A stretch of 64,000 bases of DNA from Maledivibacter halophilus (GTDB lineage: Bacteria > Bacillota > Clostridia > Peptostreptococcales > Caminicellaceae). Location of the stretch: positions 273,389 to 337,388 of the forward strand of contig NZ_FUZT01000007.1 of NCBI RefSeq assembly GCF_900167445.1. Direction: 5' to 3'. Below, in pieces: positions 54,901 through 64,000 of the stretch. Position 1 is the stretch's first letter. Each line of letters opens with the position of its first letter. Both the position numbers and the translations under genes were made by a program. The notes under the pieces were generated by a model. The model was not told the DNA's origin. It saw nothing but the letters and a program-made list of their open reading frames with translations, and did no database searches.

Positions 54901-57900
54901 TTCACTGGCATCAAGGTCTTTTGGCTGTACCTTTTCAAGGGCTAATACATTCTGTTGAAATAATTCTAGATGGGTCTCTGCATAAACCTTTGCAAATTTT
55001 AGCTTTTCCCTTACATTACCTGATAAGTATTGGTCATAGGTTTCATAACCTACGTAGGGATTTGCCTTATCATATTTAATAGGATTTAAAAAGATTTCCC
55101 CCTGTAGTTCCTTGATAATATCATTTTTTTCTTCATTATAGAGTTCTTCCATATACTCAAGGTCAACTTCCCCTTTTTCATTTAAACACACTGTAAGAGC
55201 TTCTCTAGCAGTATCAACAGAAGTTATCTTTTCTATTGGCTTAATCGTTTGCTTAGTAAAGATATCAGCCTTTGTAATGTTTTTATTTTGGTCTATTACC
55301 TCTAGGGAGCATAAAAGAGGATAATCATTATCCTCCCTAAATGCTTGCATATTCGCTTTTGATGAAATTGCTCCATACTTATTTACAAAGGCATCATACT
55401 TAGTATTTAAAGTTTCTTGCTTCTCTGCCAATTCTTTTTTGGTACAGCCCACAAATTGGATATTGATTAAATTCCTTGTAATTTCCCTAAGTTCAATCAT
55501 TCCTTTGATTCTTTCAAGCTTTTTACCAGTGATATTTAGCTTTCTCATATGACTATTTTCACGGTAATATAAGGTATCATCTATAAAGCCATAGGTATAG
55601 TTTTTTACATTGGAATTAGCAGGTACTAATGCATTATCTTCTTTTTCTATATGTGTTTCGTAATTTCCTATAGTACCATTAATATGGCTAATAGCTTCCA
55701 TGAGACCCTCTTCTAGATTGAAGTTTTCATCACTAGCAACGCAGGTTGTATAACGACTGTCCTCACCATATCTTCTTGTGTCAAATTGCATTTCTCCTAG
55801 ACACATATGGGGATTATCTAAAAAATAAGTATTTATGGGAACGCCATTTTCATTTTTCCCTACCTCCAGCCATCTAGGATTTTCTACGGATATCCTTTCC
55901 CGTTTTTGAAGAAAGATCATATCTGCTGTAACATCTGTTCCTGCTACTTCTTTAAATGCCGTATTAGGAAGTCTTATTGCTCCTAAAAGATTGGCACGCT
56001 CTGCAATATATTTTCTTACCTTTAAATCTGCCTTATCTAGTGTTCCTTTTGACGTAATTAGGGCAATGATACCATTTGGTCTTACTTTATCCATGGTTTT
56101 AGCGAAGAAATAATCGTGGATAAGAAAATTATGTTTATTGTACTGCCTATCATAAACTTTATAATTACCAAAGGGAATATTCCCAATGGCTACATCATAG
56201 AAATTGTCTTTTAGGTTAGCATTTTCATAGCCACTAATTTTAATATGAGCATTTTGATAAAGCTGTTTGGCAATCCTGCCTGATAAATCATCTAGCTCTA
56301 CACCGTAAAGTTTTAAATCCATATTCTTTGGTATATGAGAAAAAAAGTTACCAATGCCCATGCTGGGTTCTAAAATACTTCCCTTTTTCAATCCCATCTG
56401 CTCCAGTGCTTGATACATGGCTTTAATAACAACTGGGGATGTGTAGTGGGCATTAGGGGTTGATTCTCTAGCCCTTTCATATTCTTGGGGTGTTAATAGA
56501 TTTTTAAGTTCATGATATTCATTGGCCCATGTGTTGTTATGTTTATCAAATACACCAGCAAGTCCACCCCAACCACTATATCTTGCTAAAATTGATTGTT
56601 CATCATGGGTGGCTAATCTCTTTTCCTCTTCAAGGGCATAAAGGGTTTTAATGCCTTCTATATTTTGCTTATATTTAGATTTAACCCCACCTATACCGAT
56701 ACTATCTTCTTCATTGTATTGATAATTAATTTTATTATTTACTGTTACTTTATTATCATCTACCGAACTAATAATAGAATCATTAATATTTTTTTCTTTA
56801 TGTTCTTCTAAAACATCGAATAAATTTGGCTGTCTATCTACTTTGGGAATTGGTGGTCTATCCCCTTTATATCGAGGTTTAAAATAATCTCCATTTTCAA
56901 TTAGCCTTTCAATTTCTTCTGCTATCTTTGTCCATGATAAATTGATTTCTCTTCCATCCTTAATATTAAGTTTTATTCCCTTACTATCATGATTGGTAAC
57001 TCCGATGGATTCAGATTGATTAAATGTACCCTCTGAATTATATAAAAGGGTACCACCACCAATACCGTATTCTTTTTTCAAAAACTCTACTTTCTCTTTT
57101 GCTGTCCTATCTTCAGCAAAGAAATTAACGATTCTTTGTTTACCTTCTTCAAAGCCACTGCCTCTTTTTAATTCTGAATCAATAATCTGCTGATTCGTTA
57201 TTTTGGATAAAGAAAAAGAGCCATCATTTTTTGACGACTCTATCTTGGTTGGTACACGATCTGTTGAAGTACCATCTCTTCTGCCCTTGTCCTGATCATT
57301 TCCCTGTGTTTGTAGCTTTCGTAAAAGTTCTCTGGATTGGGTATGGGTTCTGTCTCTAACATCTGTTCCTGTAGTAGCTGCATCATTTGATGTGCTTCCT
57401 GGTTCACCTTGTACATGGTTTCCATTAATATTCCCTCTGCCCGTAGGAGACTGAACCTGTATGGATGTTCTTCCTTCAGGTAATTCATTGCTTTTCTTCC
57501 GTACTTTCCTATGTCCACTTGATGGTTGGATACTTCCAGTATTGGTTCTAGAAATCCCTGTTCTGTCATTCTGTAATCTAACTTCACTGGCTTCATTGAT
57601 AGTCCTCCTCTCACTTTTCATTGATTTAATTTCTTTTTCAATATCCCTTAAAATATTTTCTGATAAGTGACTTACAATAGTACCTATTCTAAATATTAAT
57701 GGCTTTGTATCAAAATAGTTAATGACTTTAAAATCTGGGTTAGCTTTAATTCCACATCTTGTGGCTGTCATATAATAAATACTTTCTGCAAGGGTAATTT
57801 GAAACTGGTCTTTAACCTTTTTAAGGTCAAGATTTGATAATGGGCTGTCTTTAATATCCCTTTCAAAGCCTTTATATATTTCATCTTCTCCTTTGTCCAG

Positions 57901-58338
57901 TTCAGTTATAGTAACTTTTTTAAGGTAATCATCTATGGTATTCACATCATAATACTTTTTAAGATCACTTAAAAGGGATTGTTCATTCTTTTTATCTATT
58001 CTCCAGTATACAGGGTAACTCAATCTATTTTCCTGTCTAACTGTAGTGTCTTTGATATCAAAGTAATTTTTAAGAGCTGGATAATCCTTTGTCTCATCAA
58101 AAACAGCGATTGATTTTGAACCCTTTTTAATCCATCTACCTATTTTTTGATTCCATGTCTTCATATCCGCTACGAAAGTGGCATCAGGTCTTTGAGCATA
58201 GATTAAAACTGTATCATCAAAGGTATGTTTATACACCCTACAATGAAAAGCTAGGAAAGCCATCCAAGTCTTACGGTCTTTAATAATTTCAGCAAGGGTA
58301 TAATCATATATTTGTTTTACTTTATTATATCGTCTCAA
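51916..58338 (-). CDS. Giant fused N6-DNA-methylase-like / SNF2-type helicase of conjugative elements
   Basis: 2140 aa, TTG start with AAAGGAGG. Order: N-terminal ~230 aa domain (ANTAR/LPD-like, conserved in ICEs), an unfolded linker (about 247-366) under which tnpV is read in another frame, a methylase domain with [15 protein letters not shown] and [11 protein letters not shown] near 716 (the NPPF/Y position is NIPF), then a helicase with Walker [12 protein letters not shown] (about 1332), DEAHYYKN (about 1497) and the motif VI segment [15 protein letters not shown] (about 1830), and a coiled-coil C-terminus. Thought to protect or process element DNA; exact role unknown. Confidence 0.88.
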   Translation of the reverse strand: MRRYNKVKQIYDYTLAEIIKDRKTWMAFLAFHCRVYKHTFDDTVLIYAQRPDATFVADMKTWNQKIGRWIKKGSKSIAVFDETKDYPALKNYFDIKDTTVRQENRLSYPVYWRIDKKNEQSLLSDLKKYYDVNTIDDYLKKVTITELDKGEDEIYKGFERDIKDSPLSNLDLKKVKDQFQITLAESIYYMTATRCGIKANPDFKVINYFDTKPLIFRIGTIVSHLSENILRDIEKEIKSMKSERRTINEASEVRLQNDRTGISRTNTGSIQPSSGHRKVRKKSNELPEGRTSIQVQSPTGRGNINGNHVQGEPGSTSNDAATTGTDVRDRTHTQSRELLRKLQTQGNDQDKGRRDGTSTDRVPTKIESSKNDGSFSLSKITNQQIIDSELKRGSGFEEGKQRIVNFFAEDRTAKEKVEFLKKEYGIGGGTLLYNSEGTFNQSESIGVTNHDSKGIKLNIKDGREINLSWTKIAEEIERLIENGDYFKPRYKGDRPPIPKVDRQPNLFDVLEEHKEKNINDSIISSVDDNKVTVNNKINYQYNEEDSIGIGGVKSKYKQNIEGIKTLYALEEEKRLATHDEQSILARYSGWGGLAGVFDKHNNTWANEYHELKNLLTPQEYERARESTPNAHYTSPVVIKAMYQALEQMGLKKGSILEPSMGIGNFFSHIPKNMDLKLYGVELDDLSGRIAKQLYQNAHIKISGYENANLKDNFYDVAIGNIPFGNYKVYDRQYNKHNFLIHDYFFAKTMDKVRPNGIIALITSKGTLDKADLKVRKYIAERANLLGAIRLPNTAFKEVAGTDVTADMIFLQKRERISVENPRWLEVGKNENGVPINTYFLDNPHMCLGEMQFDTRRYGEDSRYTTCVASDENFNLEEGLMEAISHINGTIGNYETHIEKEDNALVPANSNVKNYTYGFIDDTLYYRENSHMRKLNITGKKLERIKGMIELREITRNLINIQFVGCTKKELAEKQETLNTKYDAFVNKYGAISSKANMQAFREDNDYPLLCSLEVIDQNKNITKADIFTKQTIKPIEKITSVDTAREALTVCLNEKGEVDLEYMEELYNEEKNDIIKELQGEIFLNPIKYDKANPYVGYETYDQYLSGNVREKLKFAKVYAETHLELFQQNVLALEKVQPKDLDASEIDVRLGTTWIDNKDYEQFIYELLKTPHYYKNKTGARDEICLTYNDYNTSYTINGKGLDGYSVAARETYGTKRMNAYYIIEDTLNLKNVTVKDRVEEGDKVKYVLNKKETMLAREKQSLIKQAFKEWIFKDPNRRKKYVDFYNENFNNIRLREYDGSHLTFPEMNPDIKLRPHQVNAIARTIYGGNTLLAHSVGAGKTFEMIASCMEQKRMGIIKKAIFVVPNHITQDFGSEFLRLYPNSKVLVTTKKDFQKKNRQRFVSRIATGNYDAIVIGHSQFEKIPVSIERQELMIKQQINDLMEGIDQSKKERGQNWSIKQMEAEKKKLETELKKLHDTKKDQVINFEELGVDAIYLDEAHYYKNCAVFSKMRNVAGVGQSKAKKASDMLMKTQYIQEMNGGEKGVVFATGTPISNSITELFVMQRYLQSKELESRGLKHFDSWAAQFGEVVSALELSPEGTGYRIKNRFAKFTNLPELMTMFKNVADIQTADMINLPVPKLKGGKAKIIVAESNDYIARKMDTYAKRAENIRGGEDPRVDNMLKVTNEARLLGLDPRTLDPNAPNFPDSKVNRCIDAVYKEYIDSRDIKGTQLIFSDTGTPTNDGRFSVYTYMKEELIKKGIPADEICFIHDAKTDVQREELFADVRSGNKRILIGSTAKCGTGTNVQQKLIALHHLDCPWRPADLEQREGRILRQGNENEEVSIYKYVTQSTFDSYMWQLVENKQRFISQIMTSKSVSRSAEDIDETVLSYAEVKAIATGNPLIKQKMEVDNEVSRLTLLKADYDSNKYSLEDRFLYKYPMEIKRQEEIIECLIKDIEKRDMAQEQEFKMTIEGRVFHEREKAGTYMLAILQGLKEGEKKSVGSFKGFELSISKSAYSSDNGMTLHGSKSYFASFSDSPHGNMMKLENILDSLEKRIEDHEIRVEELNRNMKQAKEEFQKPFAHQASLERALKRQFELNIQLDMNKEPDENIVDDEDLNDKELDTYEEDKANDNEEI
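57240..57596 (-). CDS. tnpV: TnpV-family protein encoded in another frame inside the helicase gene
   Basis: 118 aa, same strand as the giant helicase/methylase gene but a different frame, wholly inside it. ATG 57596 has a perfect AGGAGG 6-7 bases upstream. The protein reads like Tnp[14 protein letters not shown], then [20 protein letters not shown], and ends [15 protein letters not shown]. The host protein is low-complexity just here (Ser/Thr/Gly/Gln/Arg linker), as expected when a second frame holds the selected gene. TnpV function is unknown. Confidence 0.7.
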   Translation of the reverse strand: MKPVKLDYRMTEQGFLEPILEVSNHQVDIGKYGRKAMNYLKEEHPYRFSLLRAEGILMETMYKVNQEAHQMMQLLQEQMLETEPIPNPENFYESYKHREMIRTRAEEMVLQQIVYQPR

Positions 58339-58354
58339 CCTTAAGCCTCCTTTC

Positions 58355-59392
58355 TTATATTTCCATTTCTTCGTCTTCTACTTTGGTATCCTCTGAAACC
58401 TTTTTATCCTTTTCAATGGATTGATAATACATTGCCAGTGCTTTGTCTATAATATTGGTAACCTCTTCTTCTTTTTGTTCTGGAGTAAAATATTTTGTAA
58501 ATACCTTTCCCCAATATTTCGGTGGCTTTGGCTTTTTTTCTATTGGCTCACCCCTTATAATGTCATGGGCTGTTTTAAATGTTAATGGAGCTTTTTTATC
58601 TGCTCCACGTAATCTTCTTGCTCTATTCATATCAATCTTGAAGTTTTCTTCTGTTATAATGGCATGAACGATATCGAGACTTTCTTCCCTTAAATAAGAT
58701 AAATCTACCCCTGCACGGATAGCAATTTGTCCAGCGTCTACAAGTTCTTTAAACTCATTTGGTAGTTTTGAAATACGAAGGTACCTAGCCACTGAGTTCT
58801 TTGACAGGTTATATTCTTCACCAACTTTAACCATACTAGTTTCTAACTTCTTCCCCACTGGGGAAGAAGTTAATTCTTGATCTATATTTGGTGATTTAGA
58901 TAATTTCTCTATCTCCTTTAATAAATCAGTTCTAAAGCCTTGTTTCTTCATGGCTTCATGCCTTACTGCAATGACGGTTGCCCTTTCTGAATGGGGAAGG
59001 TCTGTAAAGGAACGTTGCATGGTATTGGTTTCTGTAACTATGAGAAGGGCTTCTTCTTCTGTTAATCCTTCTTTCACTATAGCAGGTATTTCTTTAAGTC
59101 CTAATTCTTTAGAAGCTTTAACTCGATTATGTCCTGAAAGGACTTCAAATTTAAGTTTTTTCTTTCTAACGACTATGGGTACAATAACTCCAAAATGCTT
59201 AATGCTTTCTACCATCTCATTAAATCGTTCCCCTTCGTATAGCTTAAAGGGATGGTTTTTAAATGGCACTAGCTGTTCTATTTTAAGGCTCTGCTGATTT
59301 GTTTTTTCATCCTTTTGATTGAGGTCTTCTTCATAATCGTCACCGAAAATTTCCATAAAGGGTTTTACCTTTTTTACTTCATCTTTACCCAA
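58355..59392 (-). CDS. parB: ParB/Spo0J-type partition protein
   Basis: 345 aa, TTG start with AAGGAG upstream, two bases after the parA stop. ParB N-terminal nuclease-like fold with [15 protein letters not shown] (GxxR motif, about residue 70), CTP-binding-type ENTxxR region [18 protein letters not shown], and the helix-turn-helix [18 protein letters not shown] near 198. Forms the partition complex with ParA for maintenance of the excised element. Confidence 0.9.
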   Translation of the reverse strand: MGKDEVKKVKPFMEIFGDDYEEDLNQKDEKTNQQSLKIEQLVPFKNHPFKLYEGERFNEMVESIKHFGVIVPIVVRKKKLKFEVLSGHNRVKASKELGLKEIPAIVKEGLTEEEALLIVTETNTMQRSFTDLPHSERATVIAVRHEAMKKQGFRTDLLKEIEKLSKSPNIDQELTSSPVGKKLETSMVKVGEEYNLSKNSVARYLRISKLPNEFKELVDAGQIAIRAGVDLSYLREESLDIVHAIITEENFKIDMNRARRLRGADKKAPLTFKTAHDIIRGEPIEKKPKPPKYWGKVFTKYFTPEQKEEEVTNIIDKALAMYYQSIEKDKKVSEDTKVEDEEMEI

Positions 59393-59393
59393 T

Positions 59394-60182
59394 CTATACC
59401 AACTCCTTATTTAATAACTCCTTTGCAAATATGTCATAGGCTATGGCTGCTTTGTTGGTAGGCATATAATCGATAATGCTTTTACTCCTTGCATTGGCTT
59501 CTCCAACCTTTACTGACTTAGGTATTTTGGTATGGAAAACTCTAATATGTGAATCATAGGATGTTTTTATCATTTCTAGCATCTGTTGAGCTAATTTTGT
59601 TCTATCATCAAACATGGTCAGCAATATCCCTTCAAATCCTATGCTCTTGTTAATACGCTTTTTAATTTTATAGATGGTTTTAAGAAGTAGTTCAAGTCCT
59701 TTTGCTGACAAATATTCTGGTGTTGCAGGTATAAGAACACTGTCACAGCTTGCTAGGACATTTAGGGTCATTAAGCCAAGGGATGGCATGGCATCTAATA
59801 ATACAAAGTCATAATCTCCTTTAATTTCATCAATAATGGTTTTAAGAATATATTCTCTACTCATTGCTGATACGAGTTTAATTTCAATATCTGATAACAA
59901 TATGCTGGCAGGTAATATGTCAATCTCTTCTTTATTAATGATATAAGCCTCTTTTTCTGGCAAATCTTCATCCATGATAATTTTCTCCATCAGATGATAG
60001 AGAGTTATATCTAATTTGTCTGGACTTTCAATGCCAAAACAATCGGTTAAATTTGCTTGGTTATCACAGTCCACTACCAAAACCTTATAGCCCATGTTTT
60101 TTAATGCCGTTGCTAGATTTCTACATGTTGTACTTTTTGCAGTTCCTCCTTTTTGACTTGCTATTGCTATGACCTTACACAT
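59394..60182 (-). CDS. parA: ParA-type partition ATPase
   Basis: 262 aa, deviant Walker A ASQKGGTAKSTTCRNLA at residues 8-24 (the usual KGGxGKT here reads KGGTAKS), Walker B DFVLLDAMPSLG near 122. Paired with parB in the usual order. It is the gene nearest the right end of the element; the promoter must lie in 60183-60236. Confidence 0.9.
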   Translation of the reverse strand: MCKVIAIASQKGGTAKSTTCRNLATALKNMGYKVLVVDCDNQANLTDCFGIESPDKLDITLYHLMEKIIMDEDLPEKEAYIINKEEIDILPASILLSDIEIKLVSAMSREYILKTIIDEIKGDYDFVLLDAMPSLGLMTLNVLASCDSVLIPATPEYLSAKGLELLLKTIYKIKKRINKSIGFEGILLTMFDDRTKLAQQMLEMIKTSYDSHIRVFHTKIPKSVKVGEANARSKSIIDYMPTNKAAIAYDIFAKELLNKELV

Positions 60183-60236
60183 TTTTAAAACCCCTTTCCT
60201 GATTAATTTTTATTATTTTTTTTTCCTTTAAACGCA

Positions 60237-60277
60237 AAAAGACAGGATTTGATTGGTATAATCAAACCCTGTCTTTT
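60237..60277 (-). terminator. Strong terminator between the chromosome and the element
   Basis: AAAAGACAGG-TTTGATT / AATCAAA-CCTGTCTTTT, about 17 bp with one mismatch, loop 5 bases; A-run and T-run on both sides. It separates rlmD from parA. Confidence 0.75.
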
Positions 60278-60409
60278 ATTTATGACATGTCTACTTTTTC
60301 TAGGTACGCACTGCAATGCAAATTTCAAGTTCTCCAATAGGCACTTTATTCTTAAAATCTTGCCCATTTGTTATAAACTTAAAATCCTCCAAAACCCTTG
60401 TAAATACGG

Positions 60410-61777
60410 CTATTTCATAGATTCTTTCCTTTGTATTCCTACGACGGTCTCCACATGCGGAGTATGGGGGAACATATCTATACAAACCATTTTTCCAACT
60501 CTATACCCAGCCTCTTCTATTTGTACTAAATTCGCTGCCAAAGACTTAGGATTACAGGAAACATAAATTATTTCCTCTGCATTAAAGTCTAATATTTTAG
60601 AAAGGGCCTTTTTATGAACACCTACCCTTGGAGGATCTATTATAATAATATCAGGCTTATCTGTAAGCTTATCTACTTCTTCAAATACATCACCTGCTAT
60701 AAACTCACAATTATCTAGATTATTTAAAGCTGCATTTTCCTTAGCTGCTTCAACAGCTTCTTTAATAATTTCAATCCCATATACTTTATCTGCTTTTTTA
60801 GCAACTATTTGTCCTATAGTACCGGTACCAGAATATAAATCAAATACGGTCTTTCCCTTAGGCTCTTTTATATAATCAAGGACTTGTCTATAAAGCACCT
60901 CAGCACCCTTGGTATTAGTCTGGAAAAAGGATAATGGAGAGATCTTAAATTTTATGCCTAATAGCTCATCATAAAAATAATCCCTTCCATAAAGCAAATC
61001 CATTTCTTCACAAATAACTGCATCTGCAAGATTATCATTTTTTATATTTATTATACCTTGTATTTCTCCATCTAGTTCTAAGCCATTTAGCATATCTACA
61101 AAGCCTTGCAGATTAGGATCCATTTGAGTAGAAGTAACTAATGCCACCATTATTTCTCCAGTATTTAAACCCTTTCTCACAATAAAATGTCTAAGATATC
61201 CTATATGGGTTCTATTAATATAGTGGGGAATATTTCTTTCTTTAAAATAGTTAAGAGTTCCCCATAATATTTTGTTAAAATCCTCCTCTACAAGCTTACA
61301 TTTATCAACAGTTACAACTGAATTATACTGTCCCCTTTTATGCATCCCAAGGGTCATTTCCCCACCCTTTGTTTCATCACCGAAGGAATACTCCATCTTA
61401 TTTCTATAACCATAAAGCTTAGGACTAGGTAAAATACCTTCAAAATTATAGTCTGTTATGTTAGCTTCATCCATTAGCTTCTTTACTGCCTTCATTTTTA
61501 TTTCAAGCTGCTTTTCATAGGGTACAGTTTGTCTAGCACAGCCTCCACAATTTCCAAAGTGTTGACAAAATGAATCAGTTTCATAGCTAGCTCTCTTTAT
61601 TACTTCTAGTAACTTTCCTTCTATATATTCCTTTCTTTTCTTTTTAACTCTAATCTTCACTTTTTGTCCCTTTAGTGCATTTTTCACATATACTTTTTTA
61701 TCTTCTATCTCTCCTATTCCCTTTGCCGGGAAATCCATATCCTTTATATCAACTTCTAAAATTTGTCCTCTTTTCAA
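60410..61777 (-). CDS. rlmD: 23S rRNA (uracil-C5)-methyltransferase RlmD/RumA type
   Basis: 455 aa. N-terminal TRAM domain (KGQILEVDIKDMDFPAKGIG), 4Fe-4S cysteines CQHFGNCGGC, SAM motif DLYSGTGTIGQ, DPPRVGVHKK and the catalytic-cysteine motif VSCNPKSLAANL. Methylates U1939-type (and in Gram-positives often U747) sites of 23S rRNA. The last residues after HVETVV are GIQRKESMK, unlike the usual LLSR-type endings, which suggests that the end of the gene has been replaced by element DNA. Confidence 0.9.
   Translation of the reverse strand: MKRGQILEVDIKDMDFPAKGIGEIEDKKVYVKNALKGQKVKIRVKKKRKEYIEGKLLEVIKRASYETDSFCQHFGNCGGCARQTVPYEKQLEIKMKAVKKLMDEANITDYNFEGILPSPKLYGYRNKMEYSFGDETKGGEMTLGMHKRGQYNSVVTVDKCKLVEEDFNKILWGTLNYFKERNIPHYINRTHIGYLRHFIVRKGLNTGEIMVALVTSTQMDPNLQGFVDMLNGLELDGEIQGIINIKNDNLADAVICEEMDLLYGRDYFYDELLGIKFKISPLSFFQTNTKGAEVLYRQVLDYIKEPKGKTVFDLYSGTGTIGQIVAKKADKVYGIEIIKEAVEAAKENAALNNLDNCEFIAGDVFEEVDKLTDKPDIIIIDPPRVGVHKKALSKILDFNAEEIIYVSCNPKSLAANLVQIEEAGYRVGKMVCIDMFPHTPHVETVVGIQRKESMK
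60441..60470. other. Probable attachment (att) site in the 3' end of rlmD
   Basis: The segment coding for PHTPHVETVVG is where ICEs that target rumA/rlmD are known to insert. To the right is chromosome-like, to the left come parA/parB and the whole element. The matching copy would be at the other end, beyond the left edge, so it cannot be checked here; no copy was seen in the first kilobase. Confidence 0.45.
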
Positions 61778-61961
61778 ATATATACACTCCTTATTTTTTA
61801 CTTTTATATATAGTGAAACACAGAAATTTAATTATGCAATTTTCTCAATTAAAAAGCTACTAAGATTTATAAAAAAAATTGGAATTTATGCTACTTTAGA
61901 TTTGGTATTTTTAATATATACTAAATACATTATATTGGCAAAGATAATTTCAAAATAGAAA

Positions 61962-61980
61962 GACCCGGAAAAACCAGGTC
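61962..61980 (-). terminator. Rho-independent terminator
   Basis: GACCTGG / CCGGGTC on the minus strand with a TTTTT loop and a T-rich tail. Follows the thioesterase gene. The rest of the 270-base gap to rlmD is A+T-rich without genes. Confidence 0.7.
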
Positions 61981-62047
61981 AATTTTAAAGTAAATAAACA
62001 ATCCTCACTATATTTTAATATATGGTTTTACATTGGTCAAATGAAAA

Positions 62048-62473
62048 TTAGAAATCCTTATTTTCCAACTTAGCTGCTCTTTCATTGGCTTTTCTAAGTA
62101 ACGATTTTTTATTTACTATAATCCTTTCATGAGTTCCTTTTCCAATTATTCCAATTTCATCATAAGCTATCATTTCAAAAATTATATTATTCCCGTCAAA
62201 TTTTTTTACTTCTAGCTTTAAACTAACTGTTTGGCCTAATATTGTTGGTTGTTCATGAACTACTTTTGTCATTTTTCCAACTGAAATAAAACCCTCGGGA
62301 AGCTTGGAATCAACTAGCTTAACAGAAGCTTCAATCATTAATGCCACTAGCCTTGGTGTGGCAAAAAGTTTATCGAGCTTTCCACTGCCATAATTCAATG
62401 CCGTATCCTGCTCTCTTACTACTCTTTGAATAGTAATATTACTTCCTATCTTAATATTTGGAACTTCTAACAT
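62048..62473 (-). CDS. FlK-type hotdog thioesterase
   Basis: 141 aa, complete. Sequence follows the fluoroacetyl-CoA thioesterase (FlK) family: Glu in LVALMIEASV near residue 48, Thr/Ser in the NYGSG region and HEQPTILGQTV near 75 with the catalytic His. In most bacteria these proteins act on short acyl-CoAs, not on fluoroacetyl-CoA. Chromosomal gene with its own terminator. Confidence 0.8.
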   Translation of the reverse strand: MLEVPNIKIGSNITIQRVVREQDTALNYGSGKLDKLFATPRLVALMIEASVKLVDSKLPEGFISVGKMTKVVHEQPTILGQTVSLKLEVKKFDGNNIIFEMIAYDEIGIIGKGTHERIIVNKKSLLRKANERAAKLENKDF

Positions 62474-62566
62474 AATTTCATCTCCCCTTTACATAAAGAA
62501 TGTATATATTATATTTATACCTCTAATTTATGAGTTTATTCAGAATTTTGTGATTTTTTAAAAAAT

Positions 62567-62603
62567 AGCAACTATGGAAAATCCTACTTCTCCCATAGTT
62601 GCT
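62567..62603 (-). terminator. Rho-independent terminator
   Basis: Perfect 11-bp stem AGCAACTATGG / CCATAGTTGCT, then ATTTTTT on the minus strand. Follows the PrsW-like gene. Confidence 0.8.
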
Positions 62604-62622
62604 TATTTATGATTAAATTTAA

Positions 62623-63327
62623 TTATTCTAATCTCATATTTCTTCTATATGTTATTTTCGATTCAATATAATACTCATTCAATTTCCTTAAGTTTGTCAC
62701 CCATAAATATATAACATAAGGAACAAATATTATAAAGGCAATTGAAATATCAGTCATTAAAATAAAATTAAAAATACCATGTAATATGGCAGGTACAAAC
62801 CAGGATTTCTTTAAATATTTTTTTCTCTCTTTTTCACTTTGGGCAAATTTTGCTAGAGATAAATAATATCCCATTGTTACTGCAAATAACATATGAGCCG
62901 GTACAGAAAATATACCTCTGTAAAGTCCAATATGTGGATTTGTTGAAAACCTAAAAACTACATACATTATATTTTCTATGGTGGCAAAGCCTAGGGCTGA
63001 AAAAATAGCATATACTATGCCATCCAATTTTTCATCAAAGGCTCTACTTTTAAATGCTGTAAGTAAAACAACTCCTCTTTTAAAAAACTCTTCTGTTAGT
63101 CCAGCCACTATAAATGCTGTAAATGCAGCACTTAATATTCCACTAAAAACATTAAAATTCAGTAAAAATCTTTCTACAAATGCAGTTGGTATTACTGATA
63201 AAGCTCCAAGTACAAAGACTTTTATTAATAATGTTAAAGGTTCTTTATCATATCTGTCAGTAAAGTAAACTGACAGAGCCAAGGCAATACCTGGTGTTAT
63301 TGCTATAATAAACAATCTTGTATTCAT
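62623..63327 (-). CDS. prsW: PrsW-family intramembrane metalloprotease (CAAX-like)
   Basis: 234 aa from ATG 63327 (AAAGGATG upstream; a TTG 18 bases earlier is less likely). About seven membrane helices. Motifs: GLTEEFFKRGVV (EExxK) near residue 78, FATIEN, PAHMLFAV and HGIFNF near 185, the conserved Glu and His of PrsW and CAAX proteases. In Bacillus PrsW starts the release of SigW by cutting the anti-sigma factor RsiW; the substrate here is unknown. Confidence 0.85.
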   Translation of the reverse strand: MNTRLFIIAITPGIALALSVYFTDRYDKEPLTLLIKVFVLGALSVIPTAFVERFLLNFNVFSGILSAAFTAFIVAGLTEEFFKRGVVLLTAFKSRAFDEKLDGIVYAIFSALGFATIENIMYVVFRFSTNPHIGLYRGIFSVPAHMLFAVTMGYYLSLAKFAQSEKERKKYLKKSWFVPAILHGIFNFILMTDISIAFIIFVPYVIYLWVTNLRKLNEYYIESKITYRRNMRLE

Positions 63328-63579
63328 ATATAAGCATCCTTTCAAAAATTACTTGCGATATTATTATTTGCAATAATTTTCATTTTATATCTCCTTTTCT
63401 TCCCAAAAAAACCTTTATAGTAATTAAAATAAAGTTAACTATTCAATTTTTCAATTATTTAAATGGAAAAAATTCTTAATTATTTAAAGATATGATTTTG
63501 CATAAAATAATATCAGAGGAGATTTTCTAATTTAAGAATAGCTTAATATTTTCTTCAAGACAAAAGGAGTGTCTATTTT

Positions 63580-63750
63580 ATGAAAAACAAAAATAAGTTC
63601 ACTGATAAATATGATCCTAACTATAAAGATATGCTCAGTTCAAATGTATATAATGATCCTAAAAAAAATAAAAACAAAAAAAATATTATTGATAAGGATA
63701 CCTTTGAAAACAAAAAAGATCACTTTAATCCTTCCAGTTGGATAGATTAA
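63580..63750 (+). CDS. Small charged protein, 56 aa
   Basis: ATG 63580 follows AAAGGAG at a good distance. Sequence MKNKNKFTDKYDPNYKDMLS to FNPSSWID is highly charged, Lys- and Asn-rich and without hydrophobic core, so probably unfolded. The only plus-strand gene in the chromosomal part. Family unknown. Confidence 0.6.
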   Translation: MKNKNKFTDKYDPNYKDMLSSNVYNDPKKNKNKKNIIDKDTFENKKDHFNPSSWID

Positions 63751-63877
63751 ATTTGATGTTAAGAATTGGTCAAGACCAAAGGAGAATATAAATTATTTTG
63801 TGTAAATGGATGATTTATTAAAAATTCACATGTGAATAATCATTAATTGTTTATGCATAAATAGCCCGGAGGGCAAC

Positions 63878-63901
63878 AGGGGTGACTGTCAAGTTACCCC
63901 T
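63878..63901 (+). terminator. Rho-independent terminator
   Basis: AGGGGTGACT / AGTTACCCCT, 10-bp stem with one G-T pair, loop of four, then ATATTTTTT on the plus strand. A shorter GCCC/GGGC hairpin stands just before it. It ends the transcript of the 63580 gene. Confidence 0.75.
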
Positions 63902-63922
63902 ATATTTTTTGAGTATTATAGA

Positions 63923-64000
63923 TTATATAGACAACTCTTCTTTTAATCTTTCACTAAAATATATTCCTACTTGAGATATACATTCATTCCATTGCCTAAT
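63923..64000 (-). CDS. Partial CDS, C-terminal end only
   Basis: Minus-strand open frame from the right edge to TAA at 63923, 25 residues, IRQWNECISQVGIYF to KEELSI. Too short to name; it is called because the composition is protein-like and the space fits a gene end. Confidence 0.35.
   Translation of the reverse strand: MRQWNECISQVGIYFSERLKEELSI

Noticed and set aside
51916..58338. Type I restriction-modification gene
   Set aside because: Although it has methylase and helicase parts, there is no specificity subunit and the layout matches the ICE-borne helicase/methylase family.
1..64000. tRNA, rRNA or CRISPR arrays
   Set aside because: No cloverleaf, rRNA core sequence or regularly spaced repeat was seen on reading both strands; a dedicated scan was not possible.

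Overview
The window is low-GC (A+T-rich) DNA with Shine-Dalgarno sites of the AGGAGG type and frequent TTG/GTG starts, as expected of a Firmicute. Gene content (DUF4320/DUF6133-type transfer proteins, FlK-type thioesterase, PrsW-type protease, LtrA-type group II intron) suggests a member of the Clostridia, possibly near Tissierellia; I cannot name the species. About 60.4 kb is one integrative and conjugative element (ICE), and the last 3.6 kb looks like ordinary chromosome beginning with the rRNA methyltransferase gene rlmD/rumA, whose 3' end is the probable insertion site. The other end of the ICE, with its integrase, lies left of the window.

Layout, left to right. 1-2.1 kb: right-hand part of a regulation module, with two sigma-region-4-like proteins on the minus strand and a 5' structured non-coding region. 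2.1-3.0 kb: an ImmR/ImmA-like pair (XRE repressor plus metallopeptidase) on the plus strand, facing the sigma-like genes through two perfect sigma-A-type promoters. 3.4-18.1 kb: a complete DNA phosphorothioation system, dndBCDEA on the plus strand, converging on the restriction operon dptFGH (dndFGH) on the minus strand; the two meet at a strong bidirectional hairpin. The dndB promoter carries two identical TTACGTACGTAA palindromes.

18.3-33.3 kb (minus strand): transfer genes mixing type IV secretion parts (split VirB4, NlpC/P60 wall hydrolase, large secreted protein) with a nearly complete Tad/Flp-pilus-like assembly set (CpaB, two CpaE/TadZ-like proteins, CpaF, TadB, TadC, TadE-like proteins). 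33.4-36.9 kb: an accessory cassette holding a DUF262-HNH nuclease-like protein and two unknown genes, edged by a 27-bp direct repeat and a decayed prepilin-peptidase fragment. 37-42 kb: prepilin peptidase, a winged-helix regulator, VirB3-, VirB6- and VirB2-like proteins, a pilin-like DUF6133 protein and the VirD4 coupling protein. 42-46.4 kb: relaxase and mobC, which overlap each other and are both cut by one group II intron, then a cluster of palindromes that is a candidate oriT. 46.4-60.2 kb: DHFR-like protein, regulators, a helical-repeat protein, TOPRIM, RadC, a 2140-aa helicase/methylase with a tnpV gene read in another frame inside it, ParB and ParA.

Working together, ParAB, the TOPRIM/RadC/helicase block and the relaxase would maintain and process the element, VirD4/VirB4/VirB6 plus the Tad-like machine would move it, and the Dnd/Dpt system with the DUF262-HNH protein would give the host defence against unmodified or foreign DNA. 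No tRNA, rRNA or CRISPR array was found. All functional names rest on motif reading and memory of families; no searches were run.
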